Source of the DNA: Pseudoclavibacter sp. CFCC 11306
Lineage (GTDB): Bacteria > Actinomycetota > Actinomycetes > Actinomycetales > Microbacteriaceae
Assembly: GCF_008831235.1 (NCBI RefSeq)
Contig: NZ_WBKF01000001.1
Location: 926,529 to 990,528 of the forward strand
DNA: 64,000 nt
Direction of reading: 5' to 3'
Under the pieces are notes generated by a model. The model was not told where the DNA came from. It made no database searches and worked only from the letters and a program-made list of their open reading frames with translations. Shown piece after piece: positions 8,605 to 17,303 of this stretch. The first letter of the stretch is position 1, and each line of letters begins with the position of its first letter. The position numbers were made by a program, and so were the translations under genes.

Positions 8605-9456
8605 ATGACCATCATCGCCTCTGCAGACGGATCAGCTCTCGGCAACCCAGGCCCCGCCGGCTGGGCCTGGTACGTCGACGACGCCCATTGGGCGGCCGGC
8701 GGCTGGGAGCACAGCACCAACAACCGCGGCGAGCTGCAGGCCGTGCTCGAGCTGCTGAACGCGACGGCAGACCGCGACGAGCCGCTGCGCATCCTCTGTG
8801 ACAGCCAGTACGTGATCAACTCGGTCACGAAGTGGATGCCCGGCTGGAAGCGCAAGGGCTGGAAGAAATCCGACGGCAAGCCGGTGCTCAACCGCGACCA
8901 GCTCGAGCAGATCGATGCGGCGTTGCAGGGTCGAGACGTGCATTTCGAGTGGGTCAAGGGGCACGCCGGGCATCACATGAACGAGGCCGCCGACGAACGA
9001 GCGCACGGCGCCGCCCTCGCCATCCAGGCGGGTCGTGCGGTGGATGCCGGTCCCGGTTTCGCCGCATCGACTGCCCCGTCGTTCGCAGATACCGCGGCCG
9101 CGTCGACCACAGATACCCCGGCAGATACCCCGGCAGACGCCGCCCCATCGAGCTCGGCTGCCTCGGACGCACTCGCAGCCGAACGGCTGCTCGCCGACGC
9201 ACGTGGCGCCCGCGACATCGCCACCGGCCGCAGCCTGCTCGACGAAGGGTGCCGCATCATCGGCTCACGCGCCCTACTGCCGGCCGCAGGCGATCAGCTC
9301 AGGTCGGCTGCGGCATCCGCCGTCACCGACGACGTCACCATCGTCACCTACGAAACCCGGTCACCGGCGGTGGCCGCCCATTCATCGGTCTGGGTTCGGC
9401 GCGAGGGCCGCTGGCTGCTGAGCCTGCACCATGTCTCGTCCGGCGGGCTCGCCTGA
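8605..9456 (+). CDS. rnhA: Ribonuclease HI with an additional C-terminal domain
   Basis: Residues 1-150 are a complete RNase HI, which cuts the RNA strand of RNA:DNA hybrids. The four catalytic acidic residues are visible in ASADGSALGNPGP, NNRGELQAV, ILCDSQYVIN and AADERAHGA. The start at 8605 gives the canonical N-terminus MTIIASADGS. A Pro/Ala/Thr linker containing a repeated DTPADTPAD stretch joins a 95-residue C-terminal region ending WVRREGRWLLSLHHVSS, which resembles DUF4440/NTF2-like folds (LLDEGCRIIGSR at its start). Single-domain RNase HI is about 150 residues, so this 283-residue protein is a fusion. The stop is 12 bp from the convergent carotenoid operon. Confidence 0.85.
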   Translation: MTIIASADGSALGNPGPAGWAWYVDDAHWAAGGWEHSTNNRGELQAVLELLNATADRDEPLRILCDSQYVINSVTKWMPGWKRKGWKKSDGKPVLNRDQLEQIDAALQGRDVHFEWVKGHAGHHMNEAADERAHGAALAIQAGRAVDAGPGFAASTAPSFADTAAASTTDTPADTPADAAPSSSAASDALAAERLLADARGARDIATGRSLLDEGCRIIGSRALLPAAGDQLRSAAASAVTDDVTIVTYETRSPAVAAHSSVWVRREGRWLLSLHHVSSGGLA

Positions 9457-9468
9457 GTCTGCCTCGGG

Positions 9469-10761
9469 TCACAGATTCAGCGAAGCCCACCAGATCAGCA
9501 GCATGGTGACGCAGAACCCGCAAGCATAGTTGATCGCCAGAAAGCGCCGCCAGCCGACGTTGGCCTGAGCCGAGCCCTCGTCGCTGATCGAACGAAACGG
9601 CCACACCGCGACGATGTACGGCACGACCAACAGCGCCCCCAGCGGCCCGGGCCAAGACGTGAAGAGCGTCAGCACGCCGGCCGCCGACCAGAGCCAGATG
9701 GCCAGCCGCACCGTTCGCCCCGCCCCCAACACCGTCGCGATCGACGAGATGCCACCCTCTCGATCAGGAATGACATCCTGCACCGCACCGAACGCATGAC
9801 TGGCCATGCCCCAGAGGCCGAAGGCCACCAGCAGAGCGATCAGCGGCCAGGTGAGCTCGACGCCGGCGAAGGCGAGACCGCATACCGCCGGGGTGACGAA
9901 GTGCAGGCTCGAGGTGATCGAGTCGACGACGGGCCGCTCTTTGAACCGCAGCCCTGGCACCGAGTAGGCGACCACGAGAAACAGGCTGACGGCCAACGTG
10001 ATCGCGCTGGCAACCATGGTGCCCAGATGCCAGGCGGCAACCAGCATGAGCGAGACGAACGGCGCTGCCGAGATCACGCCGCTGAGCACCACAGTGCGAT
10101 GCAGTCGGGGCTCCAGCAGGGCGCCTTCCGCCCCGCCCTTGCGAGCGTTGCGCAGATCGCTCTCGTAGTCGAACACGTCGTTGATGCCGTACATGAGCAG
10201 GTTGTACGGCACCAGGAAGAACAGCGTGCCTGCCACCAGGCCCAGAGTCGGCCAGGAGCCGGCAGCCGACACGGCGCTCAGGTGTGGGTCGCCGCCGCCG
10301 ACGCCGAGTGCGAATGCGGCGGCGAACGGAAACGCCGTGTTGATCCAGCTCAGGGGTCGTGACGAGAGAAGCACCGTGCGTGCGGTGCGCTCATGATCAC
10401 GCACGAAGACCCACAGTGCCGGCAGCAGCAGCAGCGCGGCGAGCGGGTAGGCGAAGTCTTCGATCGGAGCTCGGCCGATCTGCCAGCCGGTGCGCCCCTG
10501 GTCGGCGTAGGAGAAGAGCCCTGCCGAGATCATCACGTTGTCGAAGACCGCAGTGAGCAGCACGAGCCCCGCCAGCGCGATCGCGAATGCGCTCAGCACG
10601 CGGGTGATGCGCGGCCCCGACGAGGGCAGCGCTCCTGAGCCCGGCGTGTGCTGCGGAGGCTCCGAAGCGCGTCGAGCGCGGATGCGGCGTGCCAGCAGGC
10701 AGAGCACCGCGGCTCCGGCGGCGACGGCGAGCATGACCAGGTTGAGCTGCGGATAGGTCAT
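9469..10761 (-). CDS. crtYf-crtEb: Fused C50 carotenoid cyclase subunit and lycopene elongase (CrtYf::CrtEb)
   Basis: One 430-residue reading frame joins two enzymes. Residues 1 to about 130 are a small hydrophobic lycopene-cyclase-domain protein (MTYPQLNLVML, DNVMISAGLFSYAD, GRAPIEDFAYPLA), the second half of a heterodimeric cyclase. The remainder, from SSRPLSWINTAFPFA, is a UbiA-type prenyltransferase with NDVFDYESDLRNARKG and DVIPDREGG as its two diphosphate-binding motifs, matching lycopene elongase. It would add C5 units to lycopene and help cyclise the ends. The start overlaps the crtYe stop by ATGA. In Corynebacterium glutamicum these are separate genes; comparable fusions have been described in Dietzia/Leifsonia-type clusters (from memory). 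No stop or frameshift separates the halves. Confidence 0.88.
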   Translation of the reverse strand: MTYPQLNLVMLAVAAGAAVLCLLARRIRARRASEPPQHTPGSGALPSSGPRITRVLSAFAIALAGLVLLTAVFDNVMISAGLFSYADQGRTGWQIGRAPIEDFAYPLAALLLLPALWVFVRDHERTARTVLLSSRPLSWINTAFPFAAAFALGVGGGDPHLSAVSAAGSWPTLGLVAGTLFFLVPYNLLMYGINDVFDYESDLRNARKGGAEGALLEPRLHRTVVLSGVISAAPFVSLMLVAAWHLGTMVASAITLAVSLFLVVAYSVPGLRFKERPVVDSITSSLHFVTPAVCGLAFAGVELTWPLIALLVAFGLWGMASHAFGAVQDVIPDREGGISSIATVLGAGRTVRLAIWLWSAAGVLTLFTSWPGPLGALLVVPYIVAVWPFRSISDEGSAQANVGWRRFLAINYACGFCVTMLLIWWASLNL

Positions 10762-11078
10762 CGCTGCCGCCGTTCGAGCAGCCGCACGGCGGCACACCAC
10801 AGCAGCATCGCAGACCAGCAGAGCAGCAGCAGGAACACCGGCTCTTCGATCGGCAGCTCTGGCGCGAGCAGCACCCCGAGCTGCCAGGGCCCGTCTGCCT
10901 GCCGAAAGTGTCCGTTTGCGATGCCGAACAGATCCCAGAGCACAAAGAAGACGACACCGCTGACGAGCACCATGACCGCCGTGACCGGCGCACGCCAGAC
11001 GAAGAGTCGCCACCGTCGGTCGAGCAGCGCGACGCCGAGCAGTGAGAGCAGCAGCAGAATCAGATACGCGGCGCTCAT
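10758..11078 (-). CDS. crtYe: C50 carotenoid cyclase subunit CrtYe
   Basis: A 106-residue membrane protein of the lycopene-cyclase-domain family with about three hydrophobic segments and the motif APELPIEEPVFLLLL, carrying the paired acidic residues expected in heterodimeric cyclases. It would pair with the CrtYf half of the next protein to close the ends of the C50 carotenoid. The start at 11078 overlaps the crtI stop by 4 bp and the stop overlaps the next start by 4 bp, so it is translationally coupled on both sides. Whether the rings are epsilon, beta or gamma cannot be told from sequence alone. Confidence 0.85.
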   Translation of the reverse strand: MSAAYLILLLLSLLGVALLDRRWRLFVWRAPVTAVMVLVSGVVFFVLWDLFGIANGHFRQADGPWQLGVLLAPELPIEEPVFLLLLCWSAMLLWCAAVRLLERRQR

Positions 11079-12733
11079 CGGTCGCTGCCTGCCGTCGAGC
11101 GGGGTGAGGGTTCGGGCAGCTGCCCCAGCGAGGAGTCGCCGCGCACACGCTTCAGCATGATCTCGGCGCTGATCAGACACATCGGCAGGCCGACCCCTGG
11201 AATGCTCGATGTGCCGGCATAGTAGAGCCCCGCCACCTTGCGCGAGGAGTTTCTGGCGCGCAGCAGCGCACTCTGACGCAGTGTGTGTGCTGGCCCCAGT
11301 GCGCCTCCCTGCCAGGCGTTGAGATCTCTCGCGAAGTCGGCGGGAGCGACGGTGCGACGCACGACGATGCGCTCGGCGAGGTCGGGGATGTCTGCCCACT
11401 CAGAGATCTGTGCGATCGCGCGGTCGACGGCGGCCTCCACGGCCTGGTCTCCGGTGCCGTCGAGCCCTCCGGTGCCGATGCGGGTGTCTGCCGCAACGGG
11501 AATCAGCACGAACAGATTCTCATGGCCCGTCGGTGCCACGGCTGCGTCTGTGGCACTCGGTCGGCAGACGTAACAGGATGCGGGCTCGGGGATGCCTGCG
11601 CGATCGGCGAAGATCGTGTCGAAGTTCGCCTTCCAGTCTGTGGTGAAGAAGAGGGAATGGTGTTCGAGCTGCGGCAGCCCGCCGCGCACCCCGAGCATCG
11701 CCAGCACCGCGCCCGGCCCCGGGTCACGGCGCTGCCACCACGATGACGGGTAGGTGCGCAGCGGCGACGGCAGCAGCTCTGTCTCAGTGTGGTGCAGGTC
11801 TGCCGTCGACACCACGATCTCGGCGAGGTGTCGACGACGACGACCAGTGTGGTCGACGGTGGTCACGCCCGTCGCCTGAGCGCGCTGACGCCGTCTGCCG
11901 CCGCGCTGACTGCGGCCGCCCTTGGTGTCGATCGAGATCGCCCGACGATCAGTGACGATGGTCACTCCCGCGTCGCGGGCGACGCGCTCGACGGCCGCGA
12001 TCAGAGCGGTGAAGCCTCCCTGAGGGTAGAGCACGCCGTCGTCGAGGTCGAGATGGCTCATCAGGTGATAGAGCGCCGGTGTGCGCTCGGGCGACGTGCC
12101 GAGGAAGACCGCCGGGTAGCCGAGCACTTGGCGCAGTCTGCGGTCGGCGAACCGCGCCCCCACGAAGGCCTCCAGCGTCTGTGTCAGCAGACCCGGAAGA
12201 CGCCGGATGTCACGCAGCACCGATGGTCGCAGCAGTGGCGTCAGCCGCTGCCACGATGTGTAGAGAAAGTGCTCCTTGGCGCTGCGGTAGGTCGCCGCCG
12301 ACGAGTCCAGATAGCGGCCGAGCGCCTTTCCCGCGCCGGCCTCGACGGCTTCGAACGCGGCCTGGTTCGCACTGCGCGACCGGGCGATGTCGAGCCGCGA
12401 GGCCGGCTCGCCTGAGGCAGACGGTTCGAAGAACACCCGGTAACCGGGATCGAGTGTCGTCAGTTCGAGCTGTTCCGCAGCGCTGGTGCCGAACAGTCTG
12501 AAGAAATGGTCGAACACCTCGGGCATCAGGTACCAGCTCGGCCCGGTGTCGAAGCGAAACCCCTCGTGCTGCCAGGTGCCCGCGCGGCCGCCGAGCGCGT
12601 CCTGCCCCTCGAGCAGCGTGACGGCGTGCCCATCGCGTGCCAGGAGCGCGGCCGACGCCAGACCAGCGATGCCTCCGCCGATCACCACGGCACGCTGCCG
12701 CTGGTTCTGTGGTGGTCGCTGGTGCTTCCTCAT
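11075..12733 (-). CDS. crtI: Phytoene desaturase
   Basis: A 552-residue FAD-dependent desaturase converting phytoene to lycopene. The N-terminus has the dinucleotide-binding fold VVIGGGIAGLASAALLARDG followed by GGRAGTW and FDTGPSWYLMPE. The C-terminus has AGTSSIPGVGLPMCLISAE, the conserved carotenoid desaturase signature. Length and motif order are normal for bacterial CrtI. A basic Arg/Gln-rich insertion near residues 270-290 (SQRGGRRRQRAQAT) is not part of the usual core. It overlaps both crtB and crtYe by ATGA. Confidence 0.92.
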   Translation of the reverse strand: MRKHQRPPQNQRQRAVVIGGGIAGLASAALLARDGHAVTLLEGQDALGGRAGTWQHEGFRFDTGPSWYLMPEVFDHFFRLFGTSAAEQLELTTLDPGYRVFFEPSASGEPASRLDIARSRSANQAAFEAVEAGAGKALGRYLDSSAATYRSAKEHFLYTSWQRLTPLLRPSVLRDIRRLPGLLTQTLEAFVGARFADRRLRQVLGYPAVFLGTSPERTPALYHLMSHLDLDDGVLYPQGGFTALIAAVERVARDAGVTIVTDRRAISIDTKGGRSQRGGRRRQRAQATGVTTVDHTGRRRRHLAEIVVSTADLHHTETELLPSPLRTYPSSWWQRRDPGPGAVLAMLGVRGGLPQLEHHSLFFTTDWKANFDTIFADRAGIPEPASCYVCRPSATDAAVAPTGHENLFVLIPVAADTRIGTGGLDGTGDQAVEAAVDRAIAQISEWADIPDLAERIVVRRTVAPADFARDLNAWQGGALGPAHTLRQSALLRARNSSRKVAGLYYAGTSSIPGVGLPMCLISAEIMLKRVRGDSSLGQLPEPSPRSTAGSDR

Positions 12734-13752
12734 CGTCTGCTCCCATCGAGTGGCATCGGTGCCTTTGATCTGTCGGCCTCGCGGCCTCGTCGCCTGGCAA
12801 CGCGCTCGTGCAGCATGCAGCGCGCCACGATCTGCGCTTTACGCCATCCGGGCACCCGAGTGCGGCTGGTCACGAGCATCTCGACCGACGTCTGTCGAAG
12901 GCGCCGGGACAGCTCGGAGAACAGCGCATGTGCACTGGAGACGGCCAGTCTGCTGCCGGTTGGCAGGTCGGCGATCGCCTCGCCGGCCTGGGCGAGCTCG
13001 GCGTCGATGTCGTCGAGAAGGCGATCTCGATCGGTCTCGGTCAGGCGGATGCTGCGGTGCGGGCGTGCTGTCGCATCCGTCGCCCGCAGGGTCGTCTGCG
13101 CAGCCGGCGACTCATCTGCGTCGGGCCGCACCGGCTGACGATCTTCGACGACCACGACGGCGTCCGGAAAATAGTTGCGACCGCGCAGGTGCACATCGTC
13201 GCCCAGGTCACGCAGGAAGTTCACCTTCTGAAAGGCGGAGCCCAGAGCACGTGCCCCATCGCGCAGCCGTGCTCGATCGACGGGATCTTCGACGAAGCAG
13301 GCCAGGCACATCAGCCCGACGACCTCGGCAGAACCGTGGATGTAGGCCGGCATCTCTGCCGCAGTGAACGGGGCGGGGTCGAGGTCACGCCGCATCGAGG
13401 CGAAGAACGGCGCGATCAGCTCGGCGTCGATGCCGCGGCGGCGCGCCACGCTGGCGAAGGCGTGCACGATGGGATTCGTGCTGTGTCCGTCACGAATCGC
13501 CTCATACACTGTGTCTTCGAGCGCGTCGAGCGCATTCGCCTGCTGTGCTGTGGACATCCCCGCCTGCTCCGCGGCCCCGTCAACCGTTTCGTCGGCAATG
13601 CGCACCAGCGCATAGAGAGCCCTGATCTCGGGACGCAGCGCAGGTGTGAGCAGGCGACAGGCGAGCCCGAACGACGTCGAGTACCGCGCGACTACGAGTG
13701 CGGCGGCGTGCATCGCCGTGCGCTGGTATCGCTGTGCGTCGCTCTCTCTCAT
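12730..13752 (-). CDS. crtB: Phytoene synthase
   Basis: This 340-residue enzyme condenses two geranylgeranyl diphosphates to phytoene. The first Asp-rich motif is in RIADETVDG and the second in QKVNFLRDLGDDVHLRGRNYFP, both typical of the squalene/phytoene synthase family. A short disordered stretch (about residues 210-235, rich in Ala/Thr/Asp) interrupts the core after NYFPD. The start overlaps crtE by 4 bp, making it the second gene of the coupled carotenoid operon. Confidence 0.92.
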   Translation of the reverse strand: MRESDAQRYQRTAMHAAALVVARYSTSFGLACRLLTPALRPEIRALYALVRIADETVDGAAEQAGMSTAQQANALDALEDTVYEAIRDGHSTNPIVHAFASVARRRGIDAELIAPFFASMRRDLDPAPFTAAEMPAYIHGSAEVVGLMCLACFVEDPVDRARLRDGARALGSAFQKVNFLRDLGDDVHLRGRNYFPDAVVVVEDRQPVRPDADESPAAQTTLRATDATARPHRSIRLTETDRDRLLDDIDAELAQAGEAIADLPTGSRLAVSSAHALFSELSRRLRQTSVEMLVTSRTRVPGWRKAQIVARCMLHERVARRRGREADRSKAPMPLDGSRR

Positions 13753-15002
13753 CGCTGCCGCCCTGCTATCGCGTCGAGGTGCGCCTGCATGCAGTCTCTG
13801 AGGCGCGGCGGCAGTGACTCGTCTTCGAGCAGGCTGCGGCTGAGACGCAGATGGTCCCGCGCCCGCAGCTCGACCGCCGCACGGGCGCCGCAGGCGTTCA
13901 GCAGGTCGCGCGCTCGGGCCGCACGTGCGTCATCGAGTGTGGGGTCGCCGATCATGGTTTCGAGTTCGGCCCACACGGCTGTGTGCTGCGCGACGGCGAT
14001 GAGCGCCGTGCGTGTGCCGCGCTGCAGGTCGACCTTGGTGCTTTTGCCGGTGACGTCGGCGTCGCCGAAGACGCCGATGAGATCGTCAGTCAGCTGGAAG
14101 GCGATGCCCGCGTGGCGAGCCATGTCGCTGAGATTCGAGATCTGCCGCGCATCGGCGCCAGCCAGCATCGCGCCGATGCGTACAGGAGCGACAAAGCTGT
14201 ATCGGGCCGTCTTGAGCTCGAGCGTCTGCTCGATCTGGCACAGCGCCTCGTCTGCCAAGGGCGGCACCGATGAGGTCTGAGCCGAGGCAGTCGACCGCGA
14301 CTGAGGGCGTGCGGTCTGCTGCACGGTCGAGCGTGTCGGCTCAAGCGGTGAGACGCCGGCATCGGCCGCAGAGAGACGGCCCGTCGACTGCGAGGCGTCT
14401 GATATGAGCGACTGTGTGACATCCGCCAGCTCGCCGGCAGCAGAGAGGTGAATCGTCTCGTCGAACTCATCGAGGAGCTGATCTCGCAGCCCGTCTTCGA
14501 CCCGCACGCCGGCCAGACGGCGAATGGCCGAGCTGAGCAGCAGATCGCCTCCGAGCGTTCCCGCCGCAAGCCCCCAGCTGCTGCCGGCTCCTGCGGCATG
14601 TGCGTTTCCGCGTGCGGAGAACTCGGCGATGGCGTTCGGGCGACCACGTCGCAGCAGATCGCCGTCGATGAGGTCGTCGTGAAGAAGAAAGGCTGCGTGC
14701 AGCATCTCGAGCGCCGCTGCTGCCTCGATGCAGGCCTCGCGATGCTTCTCCGGGCCGCCCAAGGCCGTGAAGGTGTCGATCAGCAGCGCCGGACGAACCC
14801 GTTTGCCGCCCCCGATGCCCGATCGCAGTGCCTGCCACAGCTGCACGAAACGATCGTCGACCTGTGCCGCCTGCCGCAGACTCGCGTCCAGCACCTGCTG
14901 CAGCCGTTCGTCGACGTCGGCCAAGGTGATCGGCGCTGCGTGCGGACGCGTCGGCTCGGCGACATGACGGTTGTCGGTGGTCGATGCCGGGCGGGCGGAC
15001 AT
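13749..15002 (-). CDS. crtE: Geranylgeranyl diphosphate synthase
   Basis: This 417-residue polyprenyl synthase makes the C20 precursor for phytoene and opens the carotenoid operon. The first Asp-rich motif is LLHDDLIDGD and the second QLTDDLIGVFGD, with GGKRVRP upstream. The start at 15002 follows a good GAAGGAG ribosome site; an in-frame ATG at 15047 lies within the operator region. A roughly 55-residue Ser/Thr/Gln-rich insertion (bases about 14240-14410) separates the two catalytic motifs, making the protein longer than the usual 330-370 residues. The upstream palindrome suggests control by the divergent MarR protein. Confidence 0.9.
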   Translation of the reverse strand: MSARPASTTDNRHVAEPTRPHAAPITLADVDERLQQVLDASLRQAAQVDDRFVQLWQALRSGIGGGKRVRPALLIDTFTALGGPEKHREACIEAAAALEMLHAAFLLHDDLIDGDLLRRGRPNAIAEFSARGNAHAAGAGSSWGLAAGTLGGDLLLSSAIRRLAGVRVEDGLRDQLLDEFDETIHLSAAGELADVTQSLISDASQSTGRLSAADAGVSPLEPTRSTVQQTARPQSRSTASAQTSSVPPLADEALCQIEQTLELKTARYSFVAPVRIGAMLAGADARQISNLSDMARHAGIAFQLTDDLIGVFGDADVTGKSTKVDLQRGTRTALIAVAQHTAVWAELETMIGDPTLDDARAARARDLLNACGARAAVELRARDHLRLSRSLLEDESLPPRLRDCMQAHLDAIAGRQR

Positions 15003-15047
15003 ATGGTCTCCTTCATGATCCGGCGATGACTGCTGCCGTCTGATCAA

Positions 15048-15053
15048 ACTATA
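15048..15053 (-). promoter_or_regulatory. Candidate -10 element of the crt operon
   Basis: On the minus strand TATAGT lies about 50 bp before the crtE start and directly abuts the palindrome at 15054-15068. No convincing -35 is visible, which would be consistent with a regulated promoter. Confidence 0.4.
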
Positions 15054-15068
15054 TCTAACTTAGTTAGA
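15054..15068. promoter_or_regulatory. Palindromic operator candidate between crtE and the MarR gene
   Basis: TCTAAC-TTA-GTTAGA is a perfect 6-3-6 inverted repeat in the divergent crtE/MarR intergenic region, next to the presumed crt -10 box. It sits in an AT-rich patch in otherwise GC-rich DNA. It is the natural binding site for the MarR regulator encoded beside it. Confidence 0.6.
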
Positions 15069-15153
15069 GTTCTAGCTCAGAACCGCGTTCGCCCAGTAGG
15101 CTCAGAACAGGGCGACGCGACAGGATGCGCATCGCTGCACAGAGGAGAACACG

Positions 15154-15711
15154 ATGTCTGAGAGAACTGGGCAGACCACAGGCGCACCATCCCCACATCC
15201 CATCGCGGGAACTGATCGTCGCCCGCATGCCTACTGGTATGACGAGGACACTGAGACCGGTGCCCGCCAGGTGCTCGAAGCGGTTCGTCGTCTGCGCCGC
15301 GCAGACCAGGCCATGCGCCATCGATCAGAGCGATACATGAGGCTCAATGCGACCGATATGGAAGCGCTGCGACTCATCATGGCACGCGAACGCTGCGGCC
15401 TGGCGACCACTCCGGGCGACATCACCTCGCACCTCGACGTCACCAGTGCGGCAACCACCAAGCTTCTGGGCCGCCTCGAGGCCACAGGGTTCGTCACCCG
15501 GTCGCGAAACCCCCTCGACGGACGCGGCCAGCTGCTGCAGTCGACAGAGTCAGCGCACCGTGAAGTGCGCAGTTCGCTGGGCGACATGCATGCACGCATG
15601 ATCGAGCTGGCCTCCACCCTCGACGATGATCAGCAGCGAGCCGTCATTGGCTTTCTCGACGCGCTCGCAGAGCTCTTCGACGGCGGCCCTCACACCGACG
15701 GCCCCAGCTGA
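15154..15711 (+). CDS. MarR-family regulator of the carotenoid operon (CrtR-like)
   Basis: A 185-residue protein with a winged-helix domain at about residues 60-140 (LNATDMEALRLIMA, ITSHLDVTSAATTKLLGRLE, RSRNPLDGRGQLLQ), the typical MarR core including the DxR wing motif. It has a 40-residue polar N-terminus. A ribosome site (AGAGGAG) precedes the ATG. It is transcribed away from crtE. In Corynebacterium a MarR protein in the same position represses the crt operon and responds to GGPP; the same role is inferred here from position and family. Confidence 0.82.
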   Translation: MSERTGQTTGAPSPHPIAGTDRRPHAYWYDEDTETGARQVLEAVRRLRRADQAMRHRSERYMRLNATDMEALRLIMARERCGLATTPGDITSHLDVTSAATTKLLGRLEATGFVTRSRNPLDGRGQLLQSTESAHREVRSSLGDMHARMIELASTLDDDQQRAVIGFLDALAELFDGGPHTDGPS

Positions 15712-15781
15712 AAGACCCGGCCTGAACGTCGACGCACGCAGCCGACTTCCCCTGACCAGCACGAATCCGAGAGGAACCGCC

Positions 15782-16441
15782 ATGACATCCGCAGCACCAG
15801 CCCCCCACCCCGCGCAGGCAGAGTCATCGCCCCTGACCGCGACGAGCACCGCACCCGTCGAGTTCTTCTTCGACCCGATCTGTCCTTGGGCGTGGATGAC
15901 GTCCCGATGGCTCGCCGAGGTGCAGCAGACGCGCGACCTCGACGTGACCTGGCGTGTGATGAGCCTCGCGCTGCTGCCGGCGAACGCCGAGCCCGACCCC
16001 GAACACGCCGACGGCATTCGAAGGTCGAAAGAGTACTGCCCGCTGGTCGCTCTGGTCGCCGAACGCTTCGACAGCGCTGCGGTCAAGGCGCTGTATGACG
16101 AGTTGGGCCGACGCATCCATCTGGATGCTCGCACCGACGTCGAGGCGGTGGCACGCGAGAGTCTGTCGGCGGCCGGGCTCGATGCCGCGCTCTTCGACGA
16201 GCGGCACGAGGGTGACGCGGCGCTGGCGGCGAATCAGGAGGAGGTCGCCAGGCGCGTGGGCACCGACGTCGGCACGCCGGTTCTGACGATCAACGGACAC
16301 TCGTTCTTCGGGCCGGTCGTGTCTCCGGCTCCGACCGGGGATGCTGCCCTGCGGCTGTACGACGGGCTCGCGCTGGCGACCAGCGTCGACGGATTCTTCG
16401 AGCTGAAGCGCTCACGCGACGTCGGGCCGATTCTGCGGTGA
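15782..16441 (+). CDS. DsbA-family oxidoreductase, mycothiol-type CPWAW
   Basis: A 219-residue thioredoxin-fold protein of the DsbA/FrnE type. The active-site motif is DPICPWAWMTSRW near residue 40, and the cis-proline region is VGTDVGTPVLTINGHSFFGP. The single active-site cysteine followed by PWAW matches the mycothiol-dependent reductase group known from mycobacteria (Rv2466c-like). The start at 15782 follows a GAGAGGAA site. A likely role is thiol-disulphide or nitroreductase chemistry with mycothiol; the substrate is unknown. It lies 70 bp after the MarR gene on the same strand. Confidence 0.8.
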   Translation: MTSAAPAPHPAQAESSPLTATSTAPVEFFFDPICPWAWMTSRWLAEVQQTRDLDVTWRVMSLALLPANAEPDPEHADGIRRSKEYCPLVALVAERFDSAAVKALYDELGRRIHLDARTDVEAVARESLSAAGLDAALFDERHEGDAALAANQEEVARRVGTDVGTPVLTINGHSFFGPVVSPAPTGDAALRLYDGLALATSVDGFFELKRSRDVGPILR

Positions 16442-16536
16442 TGCGGAGTTCTGCACAGAGGCACTGATGGCGTGGACCCGTGCACAGACTGAGTGCAGCA
16501 CTGTCGACAGAGCATTCTGTCAGGCAGACTCAGAGA

Positions 16537-17157
16537 ATGAATCAGATGACAGAGATGGCAAAGCCCTCACCGCCGACACCTGACGCCGCGCACCACGAGG
16601 TGCGTTCTGCCAACGCCCTGCACCGTGACGAGCTGACATCGTCGGTCGTGTCGACGCCGATCGGCCCGCTGCTCGTGGCGACGACCGAGCGAGGCGTGGT
16701 GCGCGTCGCGTTCGCCACAGAGGGCGTCGAACCTGTGGTCACCGAGCTGGTCGATCGACTGCGCCCCGATCGGCTCATCGCCGACGACGAGACCAAGCAC
16801 GAAGCCGTCGATCACCTGGCCATGGCCGAAGCGCAGCTGCGCGAGTATTTCGCGGGCCGGCTGCAGGCGTTCACCGTGCCGATCGACGACGCACTGTCGT
16901 CGGGGTTCTACCTCGAGGTGCGCCAGGCGCTGCGCCAGGTGCCGTTCGGCACCACCACGACGTACACCGCTCTGGCCGAACGGCTCGGGCGACCCAAGGC
17001 GGTTCGCGCCGTCGGCACGGGGTGCTCGGGCAATCCGATTCCCGTGATCGTGCCCTGCCACCGCGTGACGCGGGCCGACGGCAGTCTGGGCGGCTACCGA
17101 GGCGGCGCACCGGCCAAAGCGATTCTGCAGGCGCTCGAGACTGACGCCCTGCGCTGA
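16537..17157 (+). CDS. ogt: Methylated-DNA--protein-cysteine S-methyltransferase
   Basis: This DNA repair protein (about 206 residues) removes alkyl groups from O6-alkylguanine in a suicide reaction. The acceptor cysteine lies in IPVIVPCHRVTRADGSLGGY, with the DNA-recognition helix in YTALAERLGRPKAVRAVG and the C-terminal lid GGAPAKAILQALE. The N-terminal start is uncertain: ATG codons at 16537, 16546 and 16555 are all possible, without a strong ribosome site. A 35-residue polar leader precedes the conserved core. Confidence 0.9.
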   Translation: MNQMTEMAKPSPPTPDAAHHEVRSANALHRDELTSSVVSTPIGPLLVATTERGVVRVAFATEGVEPVVTELVDRLRPDRLIADDETKHEAVDHLAMAEAQLREYFAGRLQAFTVPIDDALSSGFYLEVRQALRQVPFGTTTTYTALAERLGRPKAVRAVGTGCSGNPIPVIVPCHRVTRADGSLGGYRGGAPAKAILQALETDALR

Positions 17158-17303
17158 GCCCGGTTCGCGTCTGTGCCGGCCGATGTGCACCCTTCGCTGC
17201 ACTCGCTTTCCGCTCGCAGGCGCGCACTCAGGTCTGATCACGCGAGCCCTGTGTCTGGGCCTGCGCCCTCGTTCGTGAACCTGTGCCCGTCATACTAGAG
17301 GGT

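Noticed and set aside
10758-11399. 213-codon version of crtYe and a 559-codon version of the crtYf-crtEb gene
   Set aside because: The extra N-terminal parts are antisense-like readings within crtI or crtYe; the ATGA overlaps mark the true starts.
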